This document shows positions 43,801 through 51,426 of a DNA stretch of 64,000 bases, in pieces. Within the stretch, counting starts at the first letter, position 1, and the number at the start of each line of letters is the position of its first letter. The stretch is from Pedobacter sp. HMWF019. Lineage in GTDB: Bacteria; Bacteroidota; Bacteroidia; Sphingobacteriales; Sphingobacteriaceae. The position numbers were made by a program, and so were the translations under genes. Location of the stretch: contig NZ_QAIL01000086.1 in the NCBI RefSeq assembly GCF_003061025.1, forward strand, positions 1 to 64,000, in the 5' to 3' direction. Under the pieces are notes generated by a model. That model worked only from the letters and a program-made list of their open reading frames with translations, was not told the DNA's origin and searched no databases.

Positions 43801-44215
43801 CAAACTTCCAGTCTGGTGTTTTATGAGCCGGCTGAGTGGTAAAAGTCAGTAATTTTTCATCGTTCACATATAAATCAAAATTTCGTGCCCCGCTGCTGCT
43901 GCCCGATGAATGAGCGGCAACCCAACTAAAATAAACGTACTTTCCCTTCGGTTTTTGAGGAACAGGAGCGGTTTCCCATTCGATTACCTTTTGACCATCT
44001 GTACATCTGGTCAGTAAAGCTATAGTTGCATAATCCGGGAATGCAGAATCATAGCTTATATTTTCTCCCTTAATCTCTTTGGCATACCCATTAATCCATT
44101 GAATTTTACCAAAATAGGGAACTTCTTTTTGTGCCCGTACCCTATTTGCAAGCAACAGGGCTATGAGAATTAAAAACCCATTTCTTATCCCACAGGAAAT
44201 ATTATTTGATAACAT
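40862..44215 (-). CDS. Glycoside hydrolase family 38 alpha-mannosidase
   Basis: A 1117-residue exported enzyme with a signal peptide (about 1-28, R-V-R-A-Q). Residues about 30-200 form a beta-rich N-terminal module. The GH38 catalytic domain starts near 290 with H-H-S-H-T-D-I-G (zinc ligands His300 and Asp302). The nucleophile is expected in M-I-S-D-V-P-G (Asp417), with later metal-site parts near H-E-H-T-W. The C-terminal beta domains typical of GH38 end at 1117. Family members trim alpha-linked mannose, often from N-glycans. The preceding sugar porter and phosphomannose isomerase genes on the same strand fit use of the released mannose. No lipobox is present, so it is probably periplasmic. 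Confidence 0.9.
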   Translation of the reverse strand: MLSNNISCGIRNGFLILIALLLANRVRAQKEVPYFGKIQWINGYAKEIKGENISYDSAFPDYATIALLTRCTDGQKVIEWETAPVPQKPKGKYVYFSWVAAHSSGSSSGARNFDLYVNDEKLLTFTTQPAHKTPDWKFVTADSSALVFHQTKRDGANDAHGLSFLRLPVNKLKSGMPVRLKVVGQAQNSNDWYMTFKFSFEEKADIYPRPFLLKDGKQVITIAALHFGKDVPMTVDIRGQESHSFQLLDGVNQFDIPVNPVSKEDSIMINVTAGSKVLIHKFVALRPVKYRVLHFIHHSHTDIGYSHLQPEVLKIHIKNIDDALQMIETTKNLPVEARFKWNIESLWVVENYMKQASPLQKEKFISAVKSGSICLSALYANILTGLSEPEEMFHYTDYANQLKKDYGLVINSAMISDVPGFAWTTVTALSKGGVRYFSSGPNFMGENHPYLGDRVGHFVKTWGDKPVWWASPSGEEKVLFWTGAKGYSSWHGTAPGGIFKRGPGKIAAYLNELDKNNYPYEMVQWRYNVVADNGPIDTAISRFVDQWNRKYSSPKIVLNTTDKMFEEFEQKYGAQLQVVKGDITPYWEDGAASTASEEGKNRVNSLRLQQLTTLYSMLNPKQYSNERFYEAWKNIIMFHEHTWGAHNSITEPDVPFVTEQWRIKKQFMLDADEEIHSLEKDLLQPFNNSRSKKIAVFNTLSWKRSGPVMLPTGTKAKAVKDASGKLYPLQKLSNGSYVFIARDIPPLGTALYELSDAQAPGATSKLRLTDQTLSNGNVSVQWDKTNGSLLKINLDNDFNYAGVFNSQGLNSYWYVAGLNPADAVTNANVQLKVLENGPVLKSVSMVAAAPGTNKLERRINLYAGSDEIEVENIVDKKAIRDKEAVHFGFPFHASFDQTIVDAGYGAMRYLTDQLPGSNMDYMYGRRWLDVNSTDKGMQWMLLEAPLVEPGAMIDERRTVAPGHKEWKKDGAPTSNWFSYVMNNYWHTNYKADQEGIARFRYALRPHGQFSYSETEKMGMAFTQPLLALPVNGSMVVKGELFELSDNHIVVTSVTPQQDRGFMIRLYNPEPLPQQTRIRWNSIKPSQFIDKNSGKAFQANDVITISGMGVMDLIFSPN

Positions 44216-44255
44216 ATTGTGTTGTTGTTTATTATTGGAATTGTATCTTGATGAT

Positions 44256-45644
44256 CTATTTTACTTCAGAATTCCAGGCTTTCTCAATTTCTTCCAGGCT
44301 TTTTCCTTTTGTTTCAAACAATTTACTTTTTGCGTACAGGAAGGAAAGCAGACAAAAGAAGGAGAATATAAAGAATGTGGTAGCTATGCCAAACCCGTCC
44401 CTCATCATAGGAAACAACAGGTTCACCACCCAATCAGAAACCCACATGGTCATAATGCACATAGACAAAGCTGTTCCTCTGATATGCGTTGGAAATATTT
44501 CTGTTGAAATCACAAATTTCAATGGTCCAAGAGAGAATGCAAAAAACAGAAGAAACAAAATGATGCTAAACAACATGAACCATCCTGTGATATTCATTAA
44601 GAAACATACGCCTGTTAGTGCCAAAGCAAGGGCTGCACACAAGGAACCAACAATGTATAAAGGTCTGCGTCCCCAGGTATCAACTTTTGAAATGGCTATA
44701 AAGGTAAAAAGCACATTGGCCGATCCCAGGATGACCTGATAAAATAACGCATCGCTGGTCACAATACCTGCCGACTTTAATATCGTTGGCCCATAAAAAA
44801 TCACCCCGTTGATCCCACTGAACTGCGACAGTGCTGTAAGCACTACTGCCAACGTTAACAATTTTCTTAGTGGCAAACGCAACAATTCTTTATAGCCTCC
44901 TGATTTTTGACTGGCCATCTCTTTAATAGAATCCAGCTCTACACGTGCCGTTTGTTCTCCATTTATTTTACTGAGAATCGCCAGGGCCTCCTCATTTCTA
45001 CCATATTGCGCCAACCAGCGTGGACTTTCAGGTACGATGAGCAGCAACAAGCAAAATCCAGCCGCCGGAATAACCCCAACAATAAACATTCCCCGCCAAA
45101 CATTTTCCACAAAGAACCAGTGAAACAACCCATTACCACTTCCAGCATTGGCCGTCGCATAACCCTGTAAAAATAAATTGCTGATATAAGCGGCCAGAAT
45201 CCCAACAGTAATTGCAAGCTGGTAAAAAACAACCAATCTACCTCGTCTTTGCGAAGGTGCCACCTCTGAAATATACAGCGGGGAAACATTGGAAGCCACA
45301 CCGACCCCAATACCGGCAAGAACGCGAAAGAAGATCAGCATCGGATATGCCTCTGAAAATGAAAAACCAACCGCACTGATTAAAAACAATACGGCCGAAA
45401 TAAATAAGACTTTCCTTCTGCCGATTTTATCGCTGAGATAACCCGAAAAAGCCACCCCGCCAATACATCCTAATAAAGCACTCGAAACAAACAATCCCTC
45501 CTGTGCAGATGACAATGCATATTGCAATTTTAAAGGCTCGATAATACCGCTCACCACGGCCATATCAAAACCGAATAAAAAACCTCCTAACGCAGCAATT
45601 AGTGTAATGAGAAAAATAAAATAATTTGCGCCTGTTCTTTCCAT
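44256..45644 (-). CDS. Sugar porter, major facilitator superfamily
   Basis: A 462-residue membrane protein with 12 hydrophobic helices, of the sugar-porter (XylE/GLUT-like) subfamily. The loop motifs G-R-R-K-V-L near 76, the P-E-S-P-R-W-L sequence near 205, and the A-x-x-x-G-R-R motif (W-G-R-R-P-L) near 325 are all intact. It takes up a hexose or pentose by proton symport across the inner membrane. Between the GH38 and isomerase genes, mannose is the likely sugar. The gap to the GH38 gene is 40 bp and to the isomerase gene 35 bp, so one transcript is likely. Confidence 0.93.
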   Translation of the reverse strand: MERTGANYFIFLITLIAALGGFLFGFDMAVVSGIIEPLKLQYALSSAQEGLFVSSALLGCIGGVAFSGYLSDKIGRRKVLFISAVLFLISAVGFSFSEAYPMLIFFRVLAGIGVGVASNVSPLYISEVAPSQRRGRLVVFYQLAITVGILAAYISNLFLQGYATANAGSGNGLFHWFFVENVWRGMFIVGVIPAAGFCLLLLIVPESPRWLAQYGRNEEALAILSKINGEQTARVELDSIKEMASQKSGGYKELLRLPLRKLLTLAVVLTALSQFSGINGVIFYGPTILKSAGIVTSDALFYQVILGSANVLFTFIAISKVDTWGRRPLYIVGSLCAALALALTGVCFLMNITGWFMLFSIILFLLFFAFSLGPLKFVISTEIFPTHIRGTALSMCIMTMWVSDWVVNLLFPMMRDGFGIATTFFIFSFFCLLSFLYAKSKLFETKGKSLEEIEKAWNSEVK

Positions 45645-45679
45645 AATAGTTTAATTTGGTTATTTATTTAGGTTCAATG

Positions 45680-47458
45680 TTAACAGCAAGTCTCTTTGAC
45701 ATAAGCAACCACTAAAAAGGCCTTTTTTGCTCCGGAATTGCGAACCGTATATTGTTCAACAGCTGCAGGAATCAAAAATGTTTCGGCATATTGAAATACT
45801 GAATTTCCAGTTCCAACTTTCACCTCAACCGTTTCTCCCTCAACCAACATACAAATATGACATTGTCCATTTGTATATATAATAATTTCATGATCAAATT
45901 CATAGCGGTCAACCGTATAAAAATGTTCTGGATGAGTAGGTAGTTTCATCATTCTGCCCCCTGGCCATTCCCTTATTACTTTAGGATGCGAGATCAGATT
46001 TTCAGGCACGTAATCCCCTTTGTATTCAAAGTGTAAATTATTAAATGCATGTTCAATGTTAATGGGGCGAGGATTTCCATTAAGGTCCAAACGGAGCCAA
46101 TCGTACATTTTAAAAGTAAAAATATATGGCGTGCTGCTAATTTCCAGCACCATATTATTTTTACCAGAAGCATGGACAGTTCCATTTGGAATGAGGAATA
46201 AATCATGTTTATGTGCCTTATACTTTTGCACATATTTTTCTATCGGCAGTTCTACACCATTCTTCTGCGCATCTAACAGTGCTTGTTTAAACTCATTCGC
46301 ATCGATATCCTCCTGAAAGCCTAAATAAACATCGGCGTCTGGCTCACAATCCAAAATATAATAGGTCTCATCCTGGGTAAACGTTTCCCCAAAATGCTCT
46401 TGAATATAGTTGGTTCTTGGGTGACACTGAATAGAAAGATTACCCCCATCGTAGGTATCAAGAAAATCGAAACGGATGGGAAATTCATTACCGAACCGGC
46501 CAGCAGCTTTTCCCAGCATTTTGTAATTATTGCGGAATAAAAGAAAATCAAAAGAAACCTCCAGCAAGTGGTGGTTGCCTTCCAGCACAATTCCATTTTC
46601 GGGTGTAATTAATTCAAAAGACCATGCATAATTTATCTCCTGCTGAGGAAGTCCTTTAAATCTTTCCTTCATCCAATTTCCACCCCATATACCCGCCTCA
46701 AACCAGGGCTTTGCCCTAAACGGTTGTTCAAACATACTGTCCAGTGTATTTCTGAAATCGTCGCCTTTCATCCAGGTAATTTCATCGATACGTTGCTCAT
46801 CAACTATATAATTAATCTTTGAAAGCAATACTTCTTTATGTTTGTTTAGTACCGGCCAGTCTACAAAATAGAATCGTTTGTACATCTGGGTATTCTCCAG
46901 TATTTCTTCCGAGCCGAGATTAGCAATACTTTTAGCCCGCATTCGATACTGGATTTCATTTTTAGGGACATCTAAATAAATAATTGGTCCCGGCCAATTA
47001 CTCAACGCAGCACCTGTTCCGTAAACAATGTGTAGGTCAATATTATCATCGGATGTTAATAATGGCAATTTTTCTTTATCAAAAAAATCATTCAGGTTGC
47101 CAGTGTATTTCTTTCCAAATACCGGATCGTTACCATTTAAGTTAGCAACAATCATTGAATTTATTTCTTCAGGGCTTTTTAATGAGGAATCTATATCATA
47201 CCACGATACTTTCTTGCTATAACCATCAAAACAACGCTGTAAGTTCATCCGGAAAGACTCCCATAGCACACCACCAAAACCATCGATAATTACAGTCTTT
47301 TCACTTAATAAACTTTGGACCAGGGAATCATAACCGGCTTGCACTGCATATTGCGTACTAAAAGTTGGAACGATATTATAAGATGGAAGAGAAGAATAAG
47401 AACTGGAAATGGGCAATAAAGGCTGTATTGTTTTTCGTACTGTTTGAATAGATTCCAT
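45680..47458 (-). CDS. manA: Class I mannose-6-phosphate isomerase fused to a degenerate kinase-like domain
   Basis: A 592-residue cytoplasmic protein; I start at ATG 47458 (M-E-S-I-Q-T-V-R-K). The C-terminal two-thirds (about 255-592) is a cupin-type class I phosphomannose isomerase, with Q-C-H-P-R-T-N-Y near 355, Q-D-E-T-Y-Y and the segment I-P-N-G-T-V-H-A-S-G providing the zinc site. The N-terminal ~240 residues look like a uridine-kinase-type fold with I-I-D-G-F-G-G-V-L-W. The P-loop lacks its G-K-S/T, so it cannot bind ATP in the normal way. The isomerase links mannose-6-phosphate and fructose-6-phosphate, feeding released mannose into glycolysis. It is the first gene of the mannose operon. 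Confidence 0.88.
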   Translation of the reverse strand: MESIQTVRKTIQPLLPISSSYSSLPSYNIVPTFSTQYAVQAGYDSLVQSLLSEKTVIIDGFGGVLWESFRMNLQRCFDGYSKKVSWYDIDSSLKSPEEINSMIVANLNGNDPVFGKKYTGNLNDFFDKEKLPLLTSDDNIDLHIVYGTGAALSNWPGPIIYLDVPKNEIQYRMRAKSIANLGSEEILENTQMYKRFYFVDWPVLNKHKEVLLSKINYIVDEQRIDEITWMKGDDFRNTLDSMFEQPFRAKPWFEAGIWGGNWMKERFKGLPQQEINYAWSFELITPENGIVLEGNHHLLEVSFDFLLFRNNYKMLGKAAGRFGNEFPIRFDFLDTYDGGNLSIQCHPRTNYIQEHFGETFTQDETYYILDCEPDADVYLGFQEDIDANEFKQALLDAQKNGVELPIEKYVQKYKAHKHDLFLIPNGTVHASGKNNMVLEISSTPYIFTFKMYDWLRLDLNGNPRPINIEHAFNNLHFEYKGDYVPENLISHPKVIREWPGGRMMKLPTHPEHFYTVDRYEFDHEIIIYTNGQCHICMLVEGETVEVKVGTGNSVFQYAETFLIPAAVEQYTVRNSGAKKAFLVVAYVKETCC

Positions 47459-47490
47459 TGATAATTTGATAATTTTTAAATCAGATATTA

Positions 47491-47550
47491 TAGTATGTTC
47501 GAACATATGAACATACTACGAATATAGAATAGTTTTATCACAATTTTCAA
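47491..47550 (-). promoter_or_regulatory. Promoter and overlapping operator of the mannose operon
   Basis: Minus strand: TTG (47550-47548), 21-nt spacer, TATATTCG (47526-47519, one mismatch to TAnnTTTG). Directly downstream, over the expected start site, sits an operator-like palindrome: 10-bp arms TAGTATGTTC/GAACATACTA at 47491-47500 and 47509-47518. A 14-bp perfect palindrome TATGTTCGAACATA lies inside (47495-47508). Repression by a regulator encoded elsewhere is likely. Confidence 0.65.
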
Positions 47551-47666
47551 TAGTCACAGTTTTTTTTTTGACACATCATAAACTGTAGGCAAAAATTTAC
47601 CTCCTAAATCAGGAAGCAAATTCAAAAACAAGATCTATCGTATATATTGTTCTGAAAATGTAGGTC

Positions 47667-48347
47667 TTAGTTTCCAACTTGAATCTTCCAGAAGGTAATG
47701 CCTCTTCTCTTCACAAAACCGAGTCTCTCGTAGAGCTTAATTGCTCTGTCGTTACTGCTCACTACATGCAAAAAAGGAATCTTGCCCTGATTTATCATCT
47801 GCTTGGCAACCAGCGAAACCAATTGCCCGGCATACCCCCTTCCAGTATAATCCGGATGTGTACATACCGCACTTACCTCACTTAAACCTGTCATTTTAAG
47901 TCTTTCACCAGCCATAGCAACCAATTTCCCCTTTACCCTGATTCCATAATAAGTTCCGATTTTTGCCGTATCTTCTTTAAAAAACCCAGGTTGAACACTA
48001 TTGATCAAGTCATACATCTCCGGAATATCTGAGACACCTAATTTCAAAAGTTCAGTATCCCCCTTATATTTAACATCAATCAGTTTCTCACAAACCATTT
48101 GATCGCCAGCAATCTCCCCCAATACCTTCCATGAAAGAGGAAGTTTAGGGAGTTCACCGATGATGTAAATAACTTCCCCTGGCCTTACCTCATTTTGAAG
48201 TGTTTCCAAAGGATTAACAGCATTTGCGTCAAAGCCCACAAACGGTAAAACATTTGCAGGATATCGTTTAGCCTTGCTTGTCCCAATACCAAAAGGTTTA
48301 TGTGTACTGGTTAAGGCATACCAGGTAGGATTATCGAGTTTCAACAT
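47667..48347 (-). CDS. GNAT-family N-acetyltransferase
   Basis: A 226-residue protein with a C-terminal GNAT fold. The acetyl-CoA-binding loop is V-C-T-H-P-D-Y-T-G-R-G-Y-A-G-Q-L (about 165-180), followed by H-V-V-S-S-N-D-R-A-I-K-L-Y-E-R-L-G-F near the end. The N-terminal half (about 1-115) looks like a diverged partner domain, as in FR47-like proteins. The substrate is unknown. It overlaps the MarR gene by 17 bp, so the two are translationally coupled. This pairing suggests the acetyltransferase acts on whatever compound the regulator senses, such as an antibiotic or amine. Confidence 0.85.
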   Translation of the reverse strand: MLKLDNPTWYALTSTHKPFGIGTSKAKRYPANVLPFVGFDANAVNPLETLQNEVRPGEVIYIIGELPKLPLSWKVLGEIAGDQMVCEKLIDVKYKGDTELLKLGVSDIPEMYDLINSVQPGFFKEDTAKIGTYYGIRVKGKLVAMAGERLKMTGLSEVSAVCTHPDYTGRGYAGQLVSLVAKQMINQGKIPFLHVVSSNDRAIKLYERLGFVKRRGITFWKIQVGN

Positions 48348-48813
48348 TTTGAAATCTTTTATAGTAGGATGTTTCCTCCAATGTTTTTTCTATTGCCTCA
48401 AGCGTTTGAAGCAATTGATGCTGCTGAGCAAAAAGCTGTTCATTTAAGTCATTTAGCTTTTCCCATACCTTTTTAAAGGCAGGAAGGCTTTTTTTACCTT
48501 TAGTGGAGAGCTGAAGCAGCCGTTTCCGACTATCGTCTGGAGAACTTACCGATTCTATATAGCCCTTCTTTTCTAACTCTTTTGCCAAGTGAATGATTGC
48601 AGGGTGAGTGAGACTGAGCTCTTCAGCGATGTCCATTATTCCGATCTGTTTCCTCTTACTGATCAGAAAAAATAAAATGAAATATTTGATATCAAATTGC
48701 AACTCATGATCTTCATATATCCTTGCTGCATCTTTAGATAAAACGTCATAAAGCCGCCTCATTCTGGAACCAATGGCTAATGGGCCAAGTTCGTTGATAA
48801 TATTTTGTGCCAT
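48331..48813 (-). CDS. MarR-family transcriptional regulator
   Basis: A 160-residue winged-helix protein of MarR length. The reader region is I-M-D-I-A-E-E-L-S-L-T-H-P-A-I-I-H-L-A-K-E-L (about 60-81), followed by the wing D-D-S-R-K-R-L-L-Q-L-S-T-K-G near 97-110. Helices at both ends should form the dimer. A 26-bp palindrome sits 4 bp before its start codon (48817-48842), so it most likely represses its own operon, including the acetyltransferase gene, until a ligand binds. The ligand is not known. Confidence 0.9.
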   Translation of the reverse strand: MAQNIINELGPLAIGSRMRRLYDVLSKDAARIYEDHELQFDIKYFILFFLISKRKQIGIMDIAEELSLTHPAIIHLAKELEKKGYIESVSSPDDSRKRLLQLSTKGKKSLPAFKKVWEKLNDLNEQLFAQQHQLLQTLEAIEKTLEETSYYKRFQNVETR

Positions 48814-48816
48814 ATA

Positions 48817-48842
48817 GGTAAATATTTACGTAAATACTTACC
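48817..48842. promoter_or_regulatory. Operator of the MarR/GNAT operon
   Basis: A 26-bp palindrome with one imperfect pair, core TATTTACGTAAATA and outer GGTAA/TTACC ends. It lies immediately upstream of the marR start codon, as expected for an autorepressor site. Confidence 0.75.
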
Positions 48843-48861
48843 AAATGTAAACACTAGATAA

Positions 48862-48890
48862 ATAACCTCCAAAAAAAAGTTGGAGGTTAT
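48862..48890 (-). terminator. Terminator of the GH20 gene
   Basis: An 11-bp perfect stem (48862-48872 with 48880-48890). The stretch on its minus-strand 3' side is T-rich but not a pure T run. It is 59 bp past the GH20 stop and separates the polysaccharide locus from the MarR operon. Confidence 0.75.
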
Positions 48891-48948
48891 CTTATTTCTA
48901 ACAAAAAAGTAAAGGATCTATTTCAAAATTTACACTGGGTTTAATTGT

Positions 48949-51264
48949 TTATTCTTTGTGTTTAAACCAGGAGGCCGGAACCAATTGTTGCTCACTATTT
49001 CCAATACTATACTTAAAATCCAACCGGCTTCCTCCTCCGCCATCTATAAAATTAAGTTTAAAAGTGTGCAAACCTTTTTCCAATGCAACTTGTCCACCTT
49101 TTTCTTTAGCAGGATGTAAACCATCATTATCAATTAGTAACTGATCTCCGATATACAATACACCGCCATCATCGCAGTTTAAATAAAATGAATAAATTCC
49201 GGTTTCAGGCACATCAATATAACCGTTAAATCTGAGACCAAACTCATTGTACTTTATGCCGACAGGTACTTCCACCTTCAGCGCCATGAATGTACTGTCT
49301 GCCCTAGATTTTATTTTTGTAGTCCTCGAAAAACTTCCTTTATAAAGAGCGGTATGGAGTCCGTACTGTAAATTTGTAAGCGGTTCTGTTTTTTTATATT
49401 GCTGACCTGCAAAATGCAAGGTGCTGATATCCCCTCTTCTGCCTGAAGGTGTAAACAACGCGATTTTGAGTGACAAATTATGTTTGACAGATAAGGGTTT
49501 ATCCAATACTTTTGAACCAGCTTCAGGTAAACTCCCATCAGTAGTATAACGAATCTTATAGTATTTTAAAGGCGCTTCTTTAAAGAACAATTTTTCTCCT
49601 ACAAAAACGTTATTTTCGACCAGACCGGTGATGTCAGGCATTCTGTAATTTATATTCAGATCATCCAGGCGCTTGTAATGTTTTTCTAACCTTTTTATAT
49701 AAGATCCGTATAACGGACGATATGTCCAGCCGACTTCGGCAAGGGCCGTCATTCGAGGCATAATCATATAATCTGCCCGTTCTTCTGTAGGAATCATTTC
49801 CGTCCATAAATTACCTTGGACACCCGTGATATTTTTTTCTTGTGTTTTAGATAGCCCGTATTTTTTGCTTAGCGGATTGTAATTGTATACATCTGCTAAA
49901 GTGTTTATATCCGGTACTGCATCAAAATAAAGAGGACCACTAGGCGACATGATGATCTTATTTTTATTTTTAGATGCCTGTAGTGGAATGCTTTCTGCCC
50001 ATGACCTCCAGAACATTACAACAGCGTCAGAATCAATACCGGCTTCACTGATCTCATCCCAGCCAACTAATATTTTACCCTTCGATCCGAAAAAGGTCTT
50101 CATCTGTGCGGTAAAATAATGTTGTATCTGATTTAGATGCGTAAAACCCATCTCACGCATGAAGGCTTGACAAAAGGGAGATTTTTCCCAATTACTTTTT
50201 TCTACTTCATCCCCTCCGATGTGTAAATATTTGGATGGAAACAAATCTGCTATCTCTGAATAAACGTCTTTTGCAAATTGCAAAACCCTGGGGTTGCAGG
50301 GACAAATGGGATTGGAGAAACCGGGTCCGTTTCCGACTGTACCATCACAGGTTAAGTAATTATAAGCTTTAACAGCTGCCATCATATGTCCCGGCATATC
50401 TATTTCAGGAATAATCTCCACATGCCGGCTTTGCGCATATCGAATAAATGAAGTCATTTGTTCCTGTGTATAAAAGCCACCGTACATAATCTTTCCATCT
50501 CTATTCAGCAGATGTTGTTTATCCATTCTAAAATCTGTATTGCCTGTTGCTTTTTCAACGTTCACGCATGCAGTATCCTGATTGTTAAATTCTCTCCAGG
50601 CACTTTTGCGGGTCAGTTCTGGATATTTTTTAATTTCTATTCTCCAGCCCTGGTCGTCTGTTAAATGAAGATGGAGTTTATTCATCTTATAAAGCGCCAT
50701 CATATCCACATACTTCTTCAGATATTGCAAAGAGAAAAAATGTCTGGAAACGTCTAACATCATTGCTCTCCAGGCAAACTTCGGCTGATCTGCGATTTTC
50801 ACAGAAGAAAGCACTAACGTTTTGCCTTTACCCCGCTCCACATCTTCTGGCAAGAGCTGCCGCAGGGTTTCCATCGCATAAAACATACCGGTGGGCGTGC
50901 GGGCCTGTAATATAACCTGACCTGGGTTAATCATCAGTCTATATCCCTCGTCTGCCTTTATTTGGGCATCGTATTTCATTACGATTGTATTTTTTCCTTT
51001 GGCAATATTTTTTTGAGGAAGTTCTATGCCTAAATAGCCTGCCAGCATTTTCTGCAAAAATGCACGCTCATTTTTAAACATTTTAGCGGGAGCCACAATC
51101 GCGGTATGCCGGCTGACTATAAATATCCCTTTCCCAGGTTCGAGCGTCGAAGGATATGGAATAACCAGATACCGGTTATTCTCTTGTTGAGCACATGCGT
51201 TTTTTAATGATGCAAAGCCGATTGCTATAATGGTCAGAAAAAATATAATTCTTTGGTTAAACAT
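48949..51264 (-). CDS. Glycoside hydrolase family 20 beta-N-acetylhexosaminidase with PA14 domain
   Basis: A 771-residue exported enzyme with a signal peptide (about 1-26, N-A-C-A-Q). An N-terminal GH20b domain (about 30-150) precedes the catalytic barrel (about 155-500) with H-L-H-L-T-D-D-Q-G-W and the catalytic pair Asp352-Glu353 in H-I-G-G-D-E-V. A C-terminal CHB_HEX-like strand region (about 540-625) follows. The last 130 residues form a PA14 domain (Y-S-F-Y-L-N-C-D-D-G-G-V-L-Y-I-G) that usually binds carbohydrate. It releases terminal GlcNAc or GalNAc from glycans. Last gene of the SusCD locus; probably periplasmic. Confidence 0.93.
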   Translation of the reverse strand: MFNQRIIFFLTIIAIGFASLKNACAQQENNRYLVIPYPSTLEPGKGIFIVSRHTAIVAPAKMFKNERAFLQKMLAGYLGIELPQKNIAKGKNTIVMKYDAQIKADEGYRLMINPGQVILQARTPTGMFYAMETLRQLLPEDVERGKGKTLVLSSVKIADQPKFAWRAMMLDVSRHFFSLQYLKKYVDMMALYKMNKLHLHLTDDQGWRIEIKKYPELTRKSAWREFNNQDTACVNVEKATGNTDFRMDKQHLLNRDGKIMYGGFYTQEQMTSFIRYAQSRHVEIIPEIDMPGHMMAAVKAYNYLTCDGTVGNGPGFSNPICPCNPRVLQFAKDVYSEIADLFPSKYLHIGGDEVEKSNWEKSPFCQAFMREMGFTHLNQIQHYFTAQMKTFFGSKGKILVGWDEISEAGIDSDAVVMFWRSWAESIPLQASKNKNKIIMSPSGPLYFDAVPDINTLADVYNYNPLSKKYGLSKTQEKNITGVQGNLWTEMIPTEERADYMIMPRMTALAEVGWTYRPLYGSYIKRLEKHYKRLDDLNINYRMPDITGLVENNVFVGEKLFFKEAPLKYYKIRYTTDGSLPEAGSKVLDKPLSVKHNLSLKIALFTPSGRRGDISTLHFAGQQYKKTEPLTNLQYGLHTALYKGSFSRTTKIKSRADSTFMALKVEVPVGIKYNEFGLRFNGYIDVPETGIYSFYLNCDDGGVLYIGDQLLIDNDGLHPAKEKGGQVALEKGLHTFKLNFIDGGGGSRLDFKYSIGNSEQQLVPASWFKHKE

Positions 51265-51426
51265 AAATGTATGATTATCTTATAATAAATTGTAATTTCC
51301 TGATCCAACTTGAAAAGTAGTATTCCATTAAGCTCTATCAGGTCTATACGTGCTACTGTTTTCCAACCTTGCAACAAAAACTGCAAGATCAAAGAGAGAT
51401 ATAAAAAGTTCTTTTAACTGTATACT

